From contig NZ_SMKZ01000003.1 of the NCBI RefSeq assembly GCF_004349065.1, positions 186,001 to 250,000 of the forward strand: DNA of 64,000 nucleotides, read 5' to 3'. The position numbers and the translations under genes were made by a program. The stretch comes from Jiangella asiatica. Lineage in GTDB: Bacteria > Actinomycetota > Actinomycetes > Jiangellales > Jiangellaceae. Every line of letters starts with the position of its first letter. The stretch's first letter is position 1. Below, piece after piece: positions 54,018-61,864 of this stretch. The notes below the pieces were generated by a model. The model had not been told where the DNA came from, made no database searches, and was given only the letters and a program-made list of their open reading frames with translations.

Positions 54018-55000
54018 GACAGCTCCGTCCACTCGGTGAACTTGACGTCATCCACCTCGTCGGCGGACATGTCGAGGGTGAAGCCGACCGTGTCCTGGAT
54101 GCCGGCGAGCTCCTCGTCGGTGATGGTCCCGTCGGTGGACAGCTCCGGCAGGCTCTCCGCGGCCAGGCGCTCGGCGACCGGCTGCGGGACGTCCCATTCG
54201 TTCACCAGGACGTCGATGAACAGCTGCGGCTCGGCCTGCATCCGCTCGACCGTCTCGAAGTAGGCCTCGAAGAAGGTCCGCACCGTGTCGGGGTTCTCCT
54301 GCGCGAACGAGTCGACCACGGCGAAGGCCTGCAGGACGTTCTCGCCCACGAAGTCCGACCCGGGGGCCAGGATGACGCCGTCGCCGGACTCCTCCATCTG
54401 GAACGCCGCCTGGCTGCTCCACGCGAACGCGTCGATGGACCCGGCCTGGAGCGCCGCCGTCAGCGACGAGAGGTTCCCGAGGCTGGTGAAGGTGTAGTCG
54501 GACTCGGACCAGCCGAGCTCCTCGGCCATCCGAACCATGGTGTACTCGCCGGGGGAACCGGCGCCGGTGATGCCGAAGTTGCCGCCCTTCAGATCCTCGA
54601 CGCTGGTCGTGCCCGGGCTGGCGATGATCCGCTGGTCCCAGTAGGACAGGTTGCTGGCGACGATCGTCATCGGGACGCCGGAGCGGATGCTGACGGCCTC
54701 GCTGCCGGCGCCGGCCAGGGCGATGTCGGCGTCGCCGCCGGCCATGATCTGCCCGATGGTGGGCGTGGTGCCCTCGACCACCTCGACGTCCAGGCCCGAC
54801 TCGTCCCAGGTGCCCAGCGTCTCGCCGGCCTGGACGGCGATGAACGGGAAGGAGTTGGAGACGGACGTGGCGACGCGGACGGTGGTGGAGCCCGACCCCT
54901 CGCCGCTCGTCTCGTCGTCAGAGCCACAACCCGCGAGCACCAGGGAGGCAGTGGACAGTGAAAGCAGTGCTGCCGCACGGCGGCGAGTGGTTCTGATCAT
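54014..55000 (-). CDS. NitT/Tau-type solute-binding lipoprotein (SsuA/THI5/NMT1-like)
   Basis: 328 residues. Sec lipoprotein signal ending L-A-G-C (Cys25), then an NMT1/SsuA-type fold (TVRVATSVSNSFPFIAVQAGETLGTW, VEGTTPTIGQIMAGGDADIALAG). Such proteins bind sulfonates, pyrimidine precursors, riboflavin-like molecules or carboxylates. ATG 55000 has GAGG nine bases upstream; ATG 55009 has none at a useful distance. First gene of the operon ending at 50065, with a good promoter at 55056-55084. Confidence 0.86.
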   Translation of the reverse strand: MIRTTRRRAAALLSLSTASLVLAGCGSDDETSGEGSGSTTVRVATSVSNSFPFIAVQAGETLGTWDESGLDVEVVEGTTPTIGQIMAGGDADIALAGAGSEAVSIRSGVPMTIVASNLSYWDQRIIASPGTTSVEDLKGGNFGITGAGSPGEYTMVRMAEELGWSESDYTFTSLGNLSSLTAALQAGSIDAFAWSSQAAFQMEESGDGVILAPGSDFVGENVLQAFAVVDSFAQENPDTVRTFFEAYFETVERMQAEPQLFIDVLVNEWDVPQPVAERLAAESLPELSTDGTITDEELAGIQDTVGFTLDMSADEVDDVKFTEWTELS

Positions 55001-55055
55001 CTTCCCCATCCTCGTTTCCGTACTCTGAAAGTAGGTTTCGCCCTGCGGTACGGCG

Positions 55056-55084
55056 AACGTACCCAGGGTCCCCTGTGGTGTCAA
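55056..55084 (-). promoter_or_regulatory. Promoter of the NitT/Tau-type transporter operon
   Basis: Minus strand: TTGACA (55079-55084), exactly 17 bp, TACGTT (55056-55061); the leader to ATG 55000 would be about 50 bases. The spacer contains a palindrome, CAGGG and CCCTG around two bases (55064-55075), well placed for a repressor. Confidence 0.65.
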
Positions 55085-55110
55085 TCACTCGTTCTGGCCG
55101 GGCGCACTTG

Positions 55111-56100
55111 TTAACCACGCAGAAACACCTGCGTACCGAGGCCGGCCGCGACGGCGCGCCGCGCGGCGAGCTGGGCGGCCATCAGGTCCGCGGCGGCGAA
55201 CCCGACGGTCTTGAGCACCCTGGGCCCGCCGCGCCCGCGAAGCGCCGCCGGCAGGCCGTCCACGACGTCGCCGAGCTCGACGACGTCGTCGCGGGAGATC
55301 CGGCCCGCATCGATGACGTGCGCGACGTCCCCCGCGCCGTCGATGGCGCCCGGCTTCGTGTCCACGACGACGACGCCGGCACGCGCCACCGTGTCCGGAG
55401 CGATCTCGGCGGCGCCTGGATCATGACTCCCGACGCCGCAGACGAGGGTGTCGTCGGCAACCCACCGGTCGTCGATCACGGGAGACCGCGCGGTCGTCGC
55501 CGCGACCATGACGTCCGCGCCCTCGCAGGCCTCCTCGGCCGACCGCGTCGACCGGACGACGACCTCCCGGCCCGATCCGCTCAGCTCCCGCCGCAGGTCG
55601 TCGACGAACGCCTCCCGCGGGCCGTCCCGGCGCGACGTCACCCTGATCTCCCCGACCCCGGGCAGCGCGTGCACGACGGCGAGGGCCTGCGTGCGCGCCT
55701 GGATGCCGGCACCGACGATCGTCAGCACGGTGGCACCCTCGCGAGCCAGCTGCCTGGCGGCCAGCCCGGTCATGGCTCCGGTGCGCAGGTCCGTGATCAG
55801 CTCACCGTTGAGGAGCACCTCGCCCAGCTCCGGGTCGAGCAGCAGGATGGCGGCCGCGCTGGCCTCGAGCCGCCCGGGGTCGTCCCCGGCGGCGTACCAG
55901 ACCTTCGTCCCGGCGTAGCTGTCGGCGACCACGCCCGGCATCACCAGCATCTCGATCCCGGTGCTCCGTGCGGTGAGTGCGGTGCGCGACGGCACCGTCA
56001 CCGACCCGGCCACCCACGCGCGGGCCGCGTCCTCGACGGCGGCGAAGGCGTCGGCCATCGTGAACACCTGCCGCAGCTCGCTCCGGTTGACGACGAGCAA
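55111..56100 (-). CDS. Ornithine cyclodeaminase / mu-crystallin family protein
   Basis: 329 residues: a substrate domain with PGVVADSYAGTKVWY and LRTGAMTGLAARQLA, and an NAD domain with VGAGIQARTQALAV. The family includes ornithine cyclodeaminase, alanine dehydrogenase and ketimine reductases. TTG 56100 is the start: AGGAGG lies eight bases before it, and the first residues LVVNRSELRQVF match the family's N-terminus. Last gene of the unit that begins with UbiD; an imine reductase or amino acid dehydrogenase role is equally possible. Confidence 0.85.
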   Translation of the reverse strand: MLVVNRSELRQVFTMADAFAAVEDAARAWVAGSVTVPSRTALTARSTGIEMLVMPGVVADSYAGTKVWYAAGDDPGRLEASAAAILLLDPELGEVLLNGELITDLRTGAMTGLAARQLAREGATVLTIVGAGIQARTQALAVVHALPGVGEIRVTSRRDGPREAFVDDLRRELSGSGREVVVRSTRSAEEACEGADVMVAATTARSPVIDDRWVADDTLVCGVGSHDPGAAEIAPDTVARAGVVVVDTKPGAIDGAGDVAHVIDAGRISRDDVVELGDVVDGLPAALRGRGGPRVLKTVGFAAADLMAAQLAARRAVAAGLGTQVFLRG

Positions 56101-56127
56101 ATCTCTGTCCTCCTGCCTGTCGCGGCC

Positions 56128-56880
56128 TCACCAGATGGTCTGGCCACCGTCGATCGCCAGTGACGCGCCCACCACGAAGGACGCCTCGTCCGAGGCGAGG
56201 TAGACCACCGCCTCCGCCACCTCCGACGTCTCCCCGTACCGGCCCGCCGGGATGGTCGCCGTCCGCTGCCGCCGAAAGTCGGCGTCCTCCAGGTAGTGCC
56301 GGTTCAGGTCCGTGACGAACGTGCCGGGCGCGATGCTGTTCACGCGCACGCCCAGCGGCGCCAGCTCCAGCGCCATGGACCGGGTCAGCATCGCGGTGCC
56401 GCCCTTCGACGACGCGTACGGGGCGCTGCCCGGCCAGGCCTGGACCTGCCGCGTCGACGAGACGTTCACGATCGCGCCGTAGCCGGCGGCGGCCATGTGC
56501 CGAGCCGCGGCCTGGCCGACCAGGAAGTAGCCGGTCAGGTTGGTGTCGATGACCCGCCGCCACTCCGTCTCGTCGAGCTCGAGAAACGGCGTCGTCGCCA
56601 TGACGCCGGCGTTGTTCACCAGGATGTCCAGCCCGCCGAGGCCGCCGATCGCGTCGTCGACCAGGCGGGCGACGTCGTCGGCGCGCGTGACGTCGCCGCT
56701 GACGGTCCGCGCGACGCCGCCCGCGTCGCGGATCGCGTCGCGGATCGCGTCGCCGCCGCCCGGCATGCGTGAGTGGACCGCCACCGCGGCTCCCGCCCTG
56801 GCCAGGCCGGTCGCGATCGCGGAGCCGAGGCCTCCGTTCGCCCCGGTCACCAGCGCGCGCCGGCCGGTCAGGCTGGTCAT
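56128..56880 (-). CDS. Short-chain dehydrogenase/reductase (FabG-like)
   Basis: 250 residues: cofactor motif T-G-A-N-G-G-L-G, NNAG, catalytic Ser in NVSSTR with Y-A-S-S-K thirteen residues on, and C-terminal ASLAIDGGQTIW. Classical SDR size. ATG 56880 overlaps the maleate-isomerase-like stop by four bases. Substrate unknown; part of the UbiD unit. Confidence 0.88.
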   Translation of the reverse strand: MTSLTGRRALVTGANGGLGSAIATGLARAGAAVAVHSRMPGGGDAIRDAIRDAGGVARTVSGDVTRADDVARLVDDAIGGLGGLDILVNNAGVMATTPFLELDETEWRRVIDTNLTGYFLVGQAAARHMAAAGYGAIVNVSSTRQVQAWPGSAPYASSKGGTAMLTRSMALELAPLGVRVNSIAPGTFVTDLNRHYLEDADFRRQRTATIPAGRYGETSEVAEAVVYLASDEASFVVGASLAIDGGQTIW

Positions 56881-57665
56881 CGCGGGCTCGGGGTGGTCGT
56901 CGGGCGGTCCGAGGCGCGCTCGGCCGCGTGGAGCAGGCTCCCGATGCCGAGGTCCGGCTGCCGGATGCGCAGCGTGCGCAGGCACCACCAGACGATGCTC
57001 TGGTTGGTGGTGATGACTTGCTTGCCCAGGTCGGCCTCGAGGTAGTCGACGACCTGGAGCGTCGCCAGGTTGGTCGAGACGATCACGACGGTGTCCGCCT
57101 TGGCGGTGTCGACGGACCTGGCGATCTCGTACGCCATCGTCGCCGGCTGGCGGTTGGTGAGGTACCAGACCCGTGGATCTGCCGACTCCAGGCTGAAGTC
57201 CCGGTGCAGCGACGCGGCGATCTCGTAGCCCTGCGCGTTCAGCGTCGCCTCGAGGATCTCCCCGGACCGCGCCGAGTACGGGGTCGCGAGGGCGAGCCGG
57301 CGGGCGCCGACGTGCGCCAGCGCGACCACGAGCGCGTTCGTTGCGGTCACCACCGGGACGCCGCACTCGACCTCGATGGTGCCCGCCAGCGTCTCCCGTG
57401 CGCCGTCGCCGCCGTTGAAGCTGGTCTCGGCGCAGGCGTAGACCGCCGCGTCGAGGCCGAGCTCTCGGATGGCGCTCGCCAGCTCGACGGCCTGCCGGCG
57501 CATCCGTTCCGGCTCGGTCTCGGTGAGCCGGAGCGCGTGGAAGCTGACGCCGGGGAGCACGAGGGCGTTGAGCTCGGGTTCCATGACGACGTTGTCGGCG
57601 GGCAGGATCAGCCCGATCCGGGCCCGCCAGCCGTAGGCCCCGTGCCGCGTCGACACGAGCTTCAT
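56877..57665 (-). CDS. Maleate isomerase / arylmalonate decarboxylase-like (Asp/Glu racemase superfamily)
   Basis: 262 residues. Near the N-terminus L-P-A-D-N-V-V-M-E-P-E is the hallmark of the maleate cis-trans isomerase and AMDase group. The first catalytic cysteine is present (Cys78 in VYACAETS). The second, expected before T-N in the late strand, is Ser197 in VIVSTNLATL. Maleate isomerase uses two cysteines, while AMDase uses only the second. A protein with only the first is unusual and may catalyse another reaction. ATG 57665 overlaps the UbiD stop by four bases. Confidence 0.82.
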   Translation of the reverse strand: MKLVSTRHGAYGWRARIGLILPADNVVMEPELNALVLPGVSFHALRLTETEPERMRRQAVELASAIRELGLDAAVYACAETSFNGGDGARETLAGTIEVECGVPVVTATNALVVALAHVGARRLALATPYSARSGEILEATLNAQGYEIAASLHRDFSLESADPRVWYLTNRQPATMAYEIARSVDTAKADTVVIVSTNLATLQVVDYLEADLGKQVITTNQSIVWWCLRTLRIRQPDLGIGSLLHAAERASDRPTTTPSPR

Positions 57666-59092
57666 GCGCGCCCGCCGTCGGGCAGCAGGTAGCCGTCGAG
57701 GTCGGGCATCGACCAGTCATGCCTGGCCAGCACGTCACTCAGGAGCCAGTTCTCCATGCCGAGGACCTTCGGCGCCTCGTACATGCGCCGCTCGTCGCCC
57801 ATCGGGGCGGTCGCGTCGATGCCCATCTTGGCGCTGGTGCGGGCCGCCGGTGCGGACGGGTCGAGGGTCGGGCTGTAGAGGTTGGGGACGATGACGACGT
57901 CCTTGTCCGGCTGGACCCGGGTGTTGACCGCCCACTCGACCTGCTGGAGGTCGTACGGATCGATGTCGTCGTCGACCACCGTGACCAGCTTCGCGCCCAG
58001 CCCGCTGGCCAGCAGCGCCAGCATCACGTTGCGCGCGTCGGCCGGGTGCCGCTTCTTCAGCGACACCACGACGTGGTGCCGGGTCGTGCCGCCAGGGGTG
58101 ACGTGGACGCTCCTGATCTCCGGCGTGACGCGCCGTGCCTCCCGGTAGGCGAACGCCGTCGCGCTGGGCTGCATCATCCAGTGGTTCTCCGTCATGGGCG
58201 TGCCGGTCAGCGTGTTCTGGTACAGCGCCCCGCGGCGATGGGTGATCGCGGTGACCCGCATCACCGGGGTCGGCTTGGCCTCGCTGTACGTGCCCGGGTA
58301 CTCGCCGAAGGGGCCGTCGGACTCCAGGCGCCCGATCTCCACCAGCCCTTCCAGGATGATCTCGGCGTGTGCCGGCACCCGGACGTCGACCGTCCTGCAC
58401 GTCGTGAGCTCGAGCGGTTCGCCGCGCATCCCGCCGGCGATGGAGAACTCGTCGACGCCGTACGGCGCCCGGGCCTGCGAGGCGATCTGGGTGACCGGGT
58501 CCGCGCCGATGACGACCGCGATGGGGGCCTCCTGGCCCTTCTCGTGCCACCGCTCGATGATGGTGCGAAGGTGCCGGCCGAGTGGAGCGAAGACCGTCAG
58601 GTGGTTGCGGTCCACCGGCAGCTGCCGGTGGATCGAGACGTTCGCGACCCCGGTCTGCGGATCGTGCGCGACCTGGAGTCCGGCGGTGAGGTAGCGGCCG
58701 CCGTCGAGTTCGAAGTGGCGCAGGAGCGGCAGCCGCGACACGTCGACGTCGTCGCCGGTGACCACCACCTCCTGGCACGGCGCGGCCGCGGAGCTGACCT
58801 CCGGCTCGAGCATCTGCTGTTCGAGCTCGCCGAAGTTGCGCAACAGGTAGTCGTATTCGTGACCGAGGGCCAGCGCGACGCGGCGTGACGACCCGAACAG
58901 GCCGCTGACACACGCGAAGTCGCTGTCGCGCATCCGGGCGAAGCGGAGGGCAGGGCCGTCCAGATCGGAGGACTGCTTGGTGAGCGCCACCGCTTGGTAC
59001 TCCCAGTCGACGACCTCGTCGACGGTCACCAGGTCTCCCCGGTGTTCGAGAGCAGAGAGGAACTCACGCAGATCTCGCCACGCCCTCTTCAT
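57662..59092 (-). CDS. UbiD-family prenylated-FMN-dependent decarboxylase
   Basis: 476 residues, normal UbiD length. Recognisable are the metal and prFMN-binding SIHRQ, EFSIAGGMRGEPLELTTCRTVDV, and the R-L-E-S-D-G-P-F-G-E-Y-P-G stretch carrying the catalytic Glu-Arg-Glu network. These enzymes reversibly decarboxylate unsaturated, aromatic or heteroaromatic acids. ATG 59092 was chosen because the MKRAWRDLREFL start matches the family; longer readings run into the intergenic operator. Its cofactor maker, UbiX, is encoded at 60007-60615. Confidence 0.9.
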   Translation of the reverse strand: MKRAWRDLREFLSALEHRGDLVTVDEVVDWEYQAVALTKQSSDLDGPALRFARMRDSDFACVSGLFGSSRRVALALGHEYDYLLRNFGELEQQMLEPEVSSAAAPCQEVVVTGDDVDVSRLPLLRHFELDGGRYLTAGLQVAHDPQTGVANVSIHRQLPVDRNHLTVFAPLGRHLRTIIERWHEKGQEAPIAVVIGADPVTQIASQARAPYGVDEFSIAGGMRGEPLELTTCRTVDVRVPAHAEIILEGLVEIGRLESDGPFGEYPGTYSEAKPTPVMRVTAITHRRGALYQNTLTGTPMTENHWMMQPSATAFAYREARRVTPEIRSVHVTPGGTTRHHVVVSLKKRHPADARNVMLALLASGLGAKLVTVVDDDIDPYDLQQVEWAVNTRVQPDKDVVIVPNLYSPTLDPSAPAARTSAKMGIDATAPMGDERRMYEAPKVLGMENWLLSDVLARHDWSMPDLDGYLLPDGGRA

Positions 59093-59108
59093 CTGGCTCC
59101 ATTCGCAG

Positions 59109-59127
59109 TATGGAAGTGCCTTCCGTA
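59109..59127. promoter_or_regulatory. Probable IclR operator between UbiD and IclR genes
   Basis: TATGGAAGTGCCTTCCGTA is a 19-bp near-palindrome with arms TAyGGAAG and CTTCCrTA around three bases, 17 bp upstream of the UbiD start. A further half-site CTTCCGTA is at 59183-59190, 40 bp before the IclR start. The arrangement suits regulation of both divergent units by the adjacent IclR protein. Confidence 0.55.
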
Positions 59128-59230
59128 GTACGAAGCACATGCAATAGCATTCGCGGAGAAACTGTCAAGGAAATGATCAGCGCTTCCGTACGATGGGAGC
59201 GTCAGCACGCTGGACCATCAGGAAGGGCCT

Positions 59231-60010
59231 ATGAACGTCGTGATCCGCACGTTGAACGTGCTCACGCTGGTGGGGGAGTCCCGCGACGGCGTCTCCCTCA
59301 CGGAGGTCAGCGAACGTCTCGGCTACCCCCTGGCCACGGCGCATCGTCTGCTCAAGGTCCTGGCTGACGAGGAGTTCATCCGGCGTGACCCCGTGACCCT
59401 GGAGTACCACCCGGGGCGCCGGCTGCTGCGGCTCTCGTCGGTCACCCGGCGCGAGACCCTGGGCGCGACGGCCGAGCTGAACATGAAGACGCTGAGCGAG
59501 CGCTTCAACGAGACGGTGATGCTCACCCAGCTCATCGACCGCCGCGCCGTGTGCGTCGCCCTGGTCGAGAGCCGCCGGCCCCTCCACCTCTCGGTGAAGA
59601 TCGGGCAGGCCGTGCCTCTGCACGCGGCCGCGAGCGCACGTGTCCTCTACAGCGGGTACGACGACGACGCCATCCGCGCGCTGCTCGACGGCCACGACTT
59701 CGTCCGCCTCATGCCCAGCACGCCGTCCACCATCGAGGAGGTCCTCGCCCACGTCGAGAACATCCGGCGGTACGGCTACGACGTGTGCGACAACGAGTTC
59801 GACTTCGACATCTGGGCGGCCTCGGCACCGGTCCGCGACGACACCGGCGCCATCGTCGCCGCCGTGACCCTCACCGCGACCCAGGACCGCAGCGTGCCGG
59901 CGCAGCGGCGGCACGAGATCATCCAGGCGGTGGTGTCGACCGCCGAGGACATCACCCTGGCGATCGGCGGAGTGTCGGCCCGGTCGCACGACGGCACCGT
60001 CCCCGCATGA
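59231..60010 (+). CDS. IclR-family transcriptional regulator
   Basis: 259 residues: winged helix about 5-70 (NVLTLVGESRDGVSLTEVSERLGYPLATAHRLLKVL), then the IclR effector domain with VKIGQAVPLHAAASARVLYSG and the C-terminal AASAPVRDDTGAIVAAV. ATG 59231 follows GGAAGGG. Divergent from UbiD and coupled to UbiX by a four-base overlap, so it probably senses the substrate of the decarboxylase pathway. Confidence 0.9.
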   Translation: MNVVIRTLNVLTLVGESRDGVSLTEVSERLGYPLATAHRLLKVLADEEFIRRDPVTLEYHPGRRLLRLSSVTRRETLGATAELNMKTLSERFNETVMLTQLIDRRAVCVALVESRRPLHLSVKIGQAVPLHAAASARVLYSGYDDDAIRALLDGHDFVRLMPSTPSTIEEVLAHVENIRRYGYDVCDNEFDFDIWAASAPVRDDTGAIVAAVTLTATQDRSVPAQRRHEIIQAVVSTAEDITLAIGGVSARSHDGTVPA

Positions 60011-60615
60011 GCGCCCCGACGGCGCCGCGCCGGCTGGTCGTGGCGATCACCGGTGCCTCCGGTGCGCTCTACGGGACGCGGCTGCTGGAGATCTGCGCCT
60101 CCCTCGGCGACGTCGAGACACACCTGATCGTCAGCCGGGGCGCCCGCCGGACCATCGCGTCGGAGACGGGGCGGACGGTGGCCGAGGTGGCGGCGCTGGC
60201 CGACGTCGTCCACGCCGAGGGCGACCTCGGCGCCGCCATCTCCAGCGGCTCGTTCCCGACGTGCGGGATGATCGTGGCCCCGTGCTCCATCAAGACCCTG
60301 TCCGGCATCGCCAACTCCTACGACGACAACCTCGTGGTGCGCAGCGCCGACGTGACGTTGAAGGAGGGGCGGCCGCTGCTGCTGATGGTGCGCGAGACGC
60401 CACTGCACCGCGGTCACCTGCGGCTCATGACCCTCGCCGCGGAGAGCGGCGCCGTCATCTATCCGCCGGTGCCCGCCTTCTACACCAACCCGTCGTCCGT
60501 CGCGGACCTCGTCGACCACAGCTGCCGCCGTGCCCTGGAACGCATCGGCATCGGCACACCGGACACGTTCCGGTGGCAGGGGATGCGGGACGCGAGCGCG
60601 GTCACGAGTGCGTGA
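60007..60615 (+). CDS. ubiX: UbiX-family flavin prenyltransferase
   Basis: 202 residues: N-terminal AITGASGALYGTRLLE flavin-binding loop, VAPCSIKTLSGIANSYDDNL, and PLLLMVRETPLHRGHLRLM, all diagnostic of UbiX/Pad1. It makes prenylated FMN from FMN and dimethylallyl phosphate for UbiD-type enzymes. ATG 60007 overlaps the IclR stop. The stop overlaps that of the converging dihydroorotase by 14 bases. Confidence 0.92.
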   Translation: MSAPTAPRRLVVAITGASGALYGTRLLEICASLGDVETHLIVSRGARRTIASETGRTVAEVAALADVVHAEGDLGAAISSGSFPTCGMIVAPCSIKTLSGIANSYDDNLVVRSADVTLKEGRPLLLMVRETPLHRGHLRLMTLAAESGAVIYPPVPAFYTNPSSVADLVDHSCRRALERIGIGTPDTFRWQGMRDASAVTSA

Positions 60616-61864
60616 CGCGCCCGCCCAGCATCGTGAGGACGACGCGGTGCCGCACCGGGTGACCGTCGAACGGCGTGTTCCGCGACCGGCTGTGGTGGTC
60701 CGCGACCGCCAGGGAGTACTCGGGTCCGGTCTCGACCACGCAGAGGTCGGCCGCCGACCCGACGGCGAGCGCCACCCGCGGGAGCTGCCCGAGCGAGGCG
60801 GGCACGGACGACATCACCTGGGTCAGCCGGCGCCAGTCCGTACCGCTCGCTGACGACAACACGCCGGCGACTATCGGCAACGCCGTCTCCAGGGCCGTCA
60901 GCCCGAACGCCGCCTCCGTCCACGGCCGCGCCTTCGTCCGCGCCGGATGCGGTGCGTGGTCCGTCCCCACCACGTCGATGGTCCCGTCCGCCACTGCCTC
61001 CCGCAGGGCCCGGACATCCTCCGCCGAGCGCAACGGCGGGTTGACCTTCAACGCGGGCCCGCGGGCCACCGCGTCGGTGTCCTGGAGCACCAGATGATGC
61101 GGCGTGACCTCCGCGGTGACCGGGGCCCCGACCTGCTTGGCCCAGCGGATCAGGTCCACCGACCGGCGGGTGGAGACGTGGCAGACGTGCAGGTGGCCGC
61201 CCGTCGCGCGGGCGATGGCGATGTCGCGGGCGACGACCGCTTCCTCGCCCGCGTCGGGCCAGCCCGGGCAGCCGACGCTCGCGGCGACGCGCTCGTTGAT
61301 CACGCCGGCTCCGGCGATGCCGGCGCTCTGCGCGTGCTGCGCGAAGACACCGCCGCGCTCGGCCAGCTCCGTCAGGAGCCGGTACACGAGCCCGTCGTCG
61401 CCGACGCAGTGCCCGTCGTCGGAGAACAGCACGACCCCGGTCCGACGCAGGGCGGCCACGTCGACCAACTCCTCGCCGGCCTGGCGCATGGTCGCGGCGG
61501 ACACGACGTGCACGCGCGCGTCCGCTCGTGCAGCCCGCCGCCGGACGTCCCGGACGCGCTCGACACCGTCGGTCACCGGGTCGGTGTTCGCCATCGCGAA
61601 CACGTCGGTGTACCCACCGGCCGCGGCGGCACGGGTGCCGGTGGCGATGGTCTCGGCGGTCTCCCCGCCCGGTTCGCGCAGGTGGGTGTGGAGGTCCACG
61701 AAGCCGGGAAGCAGCACCCTGGAGGTGTCCTCCGCGGCCGCGGCGGGTGCGATGCGGACCAGCCGGCCTGCCTCGACGGTCACGTCGACGCGCTCGGGTC
61801 CGCCGGCCAGCCGGACGTTCTCGACCACGAGACCGCCGTCGGGCAGCTCCCGGACCGCGCTCAT
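60602..61864 (-). CDS. Dihydroorotase, PyrC type I (probably a catabolic paralogue)
   Basis: 420 residues: metal HxH in D-L-H-T-H-L-R-E-P-G, MANTDPVTDG, VLFSDDGHCVGDD with the Asp that takes the place of carboxylysine, CHVST, and GTDHAPH with the catalytic Asp. All the ligands for ring opening or closing of dihydroorotate are present. ATG 61864 overlaps the M20 hydrolase stop by four bases. Biosynthetic pyrC normally sits with pyrB/carA; here the partners are a carbamoyl hydrolase and phosphoribosyltransferase-like genes, favouring degradation (inference). Hydantoinase-like activity is an alternative. Confidence 0.85.
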   Translation of the reverse strand: MSAVRELPDGGLVVENVRLAGGPERVDVTVEAGRLVRIAPAAAAEDTSRVLLPGFVDLHTHLREPGGETAETIATGTRAAAAGGYTDVFAMANTDPVTDGVERVRDVRRRAARADARVHVVSAATMRQAGEELVDVAALRRTGVVLFSDDGHCVGDDGLVYRLLTELAERGGVFAQHAQSAGIAGAGVINERVAASVGCPGWPDAGEEAVVARDIAIARATGGHLHVCHVSTRRSVDLIRWAKQVGAPVTAEVTPHHLVLQDTDAVARGPALKVNPPLRSAEDVRALREAVADGTIDVVGTDHAPHPARTKARPWTEAAFGLTALETALPIVAGVLSSASGTDWRRLTQVMSSVPASLGQLPRVALAVGSAADLCVVETGPEYSLAVADHHSRSRNTPFDGHPVRHRVVLTMLGGRVTHS

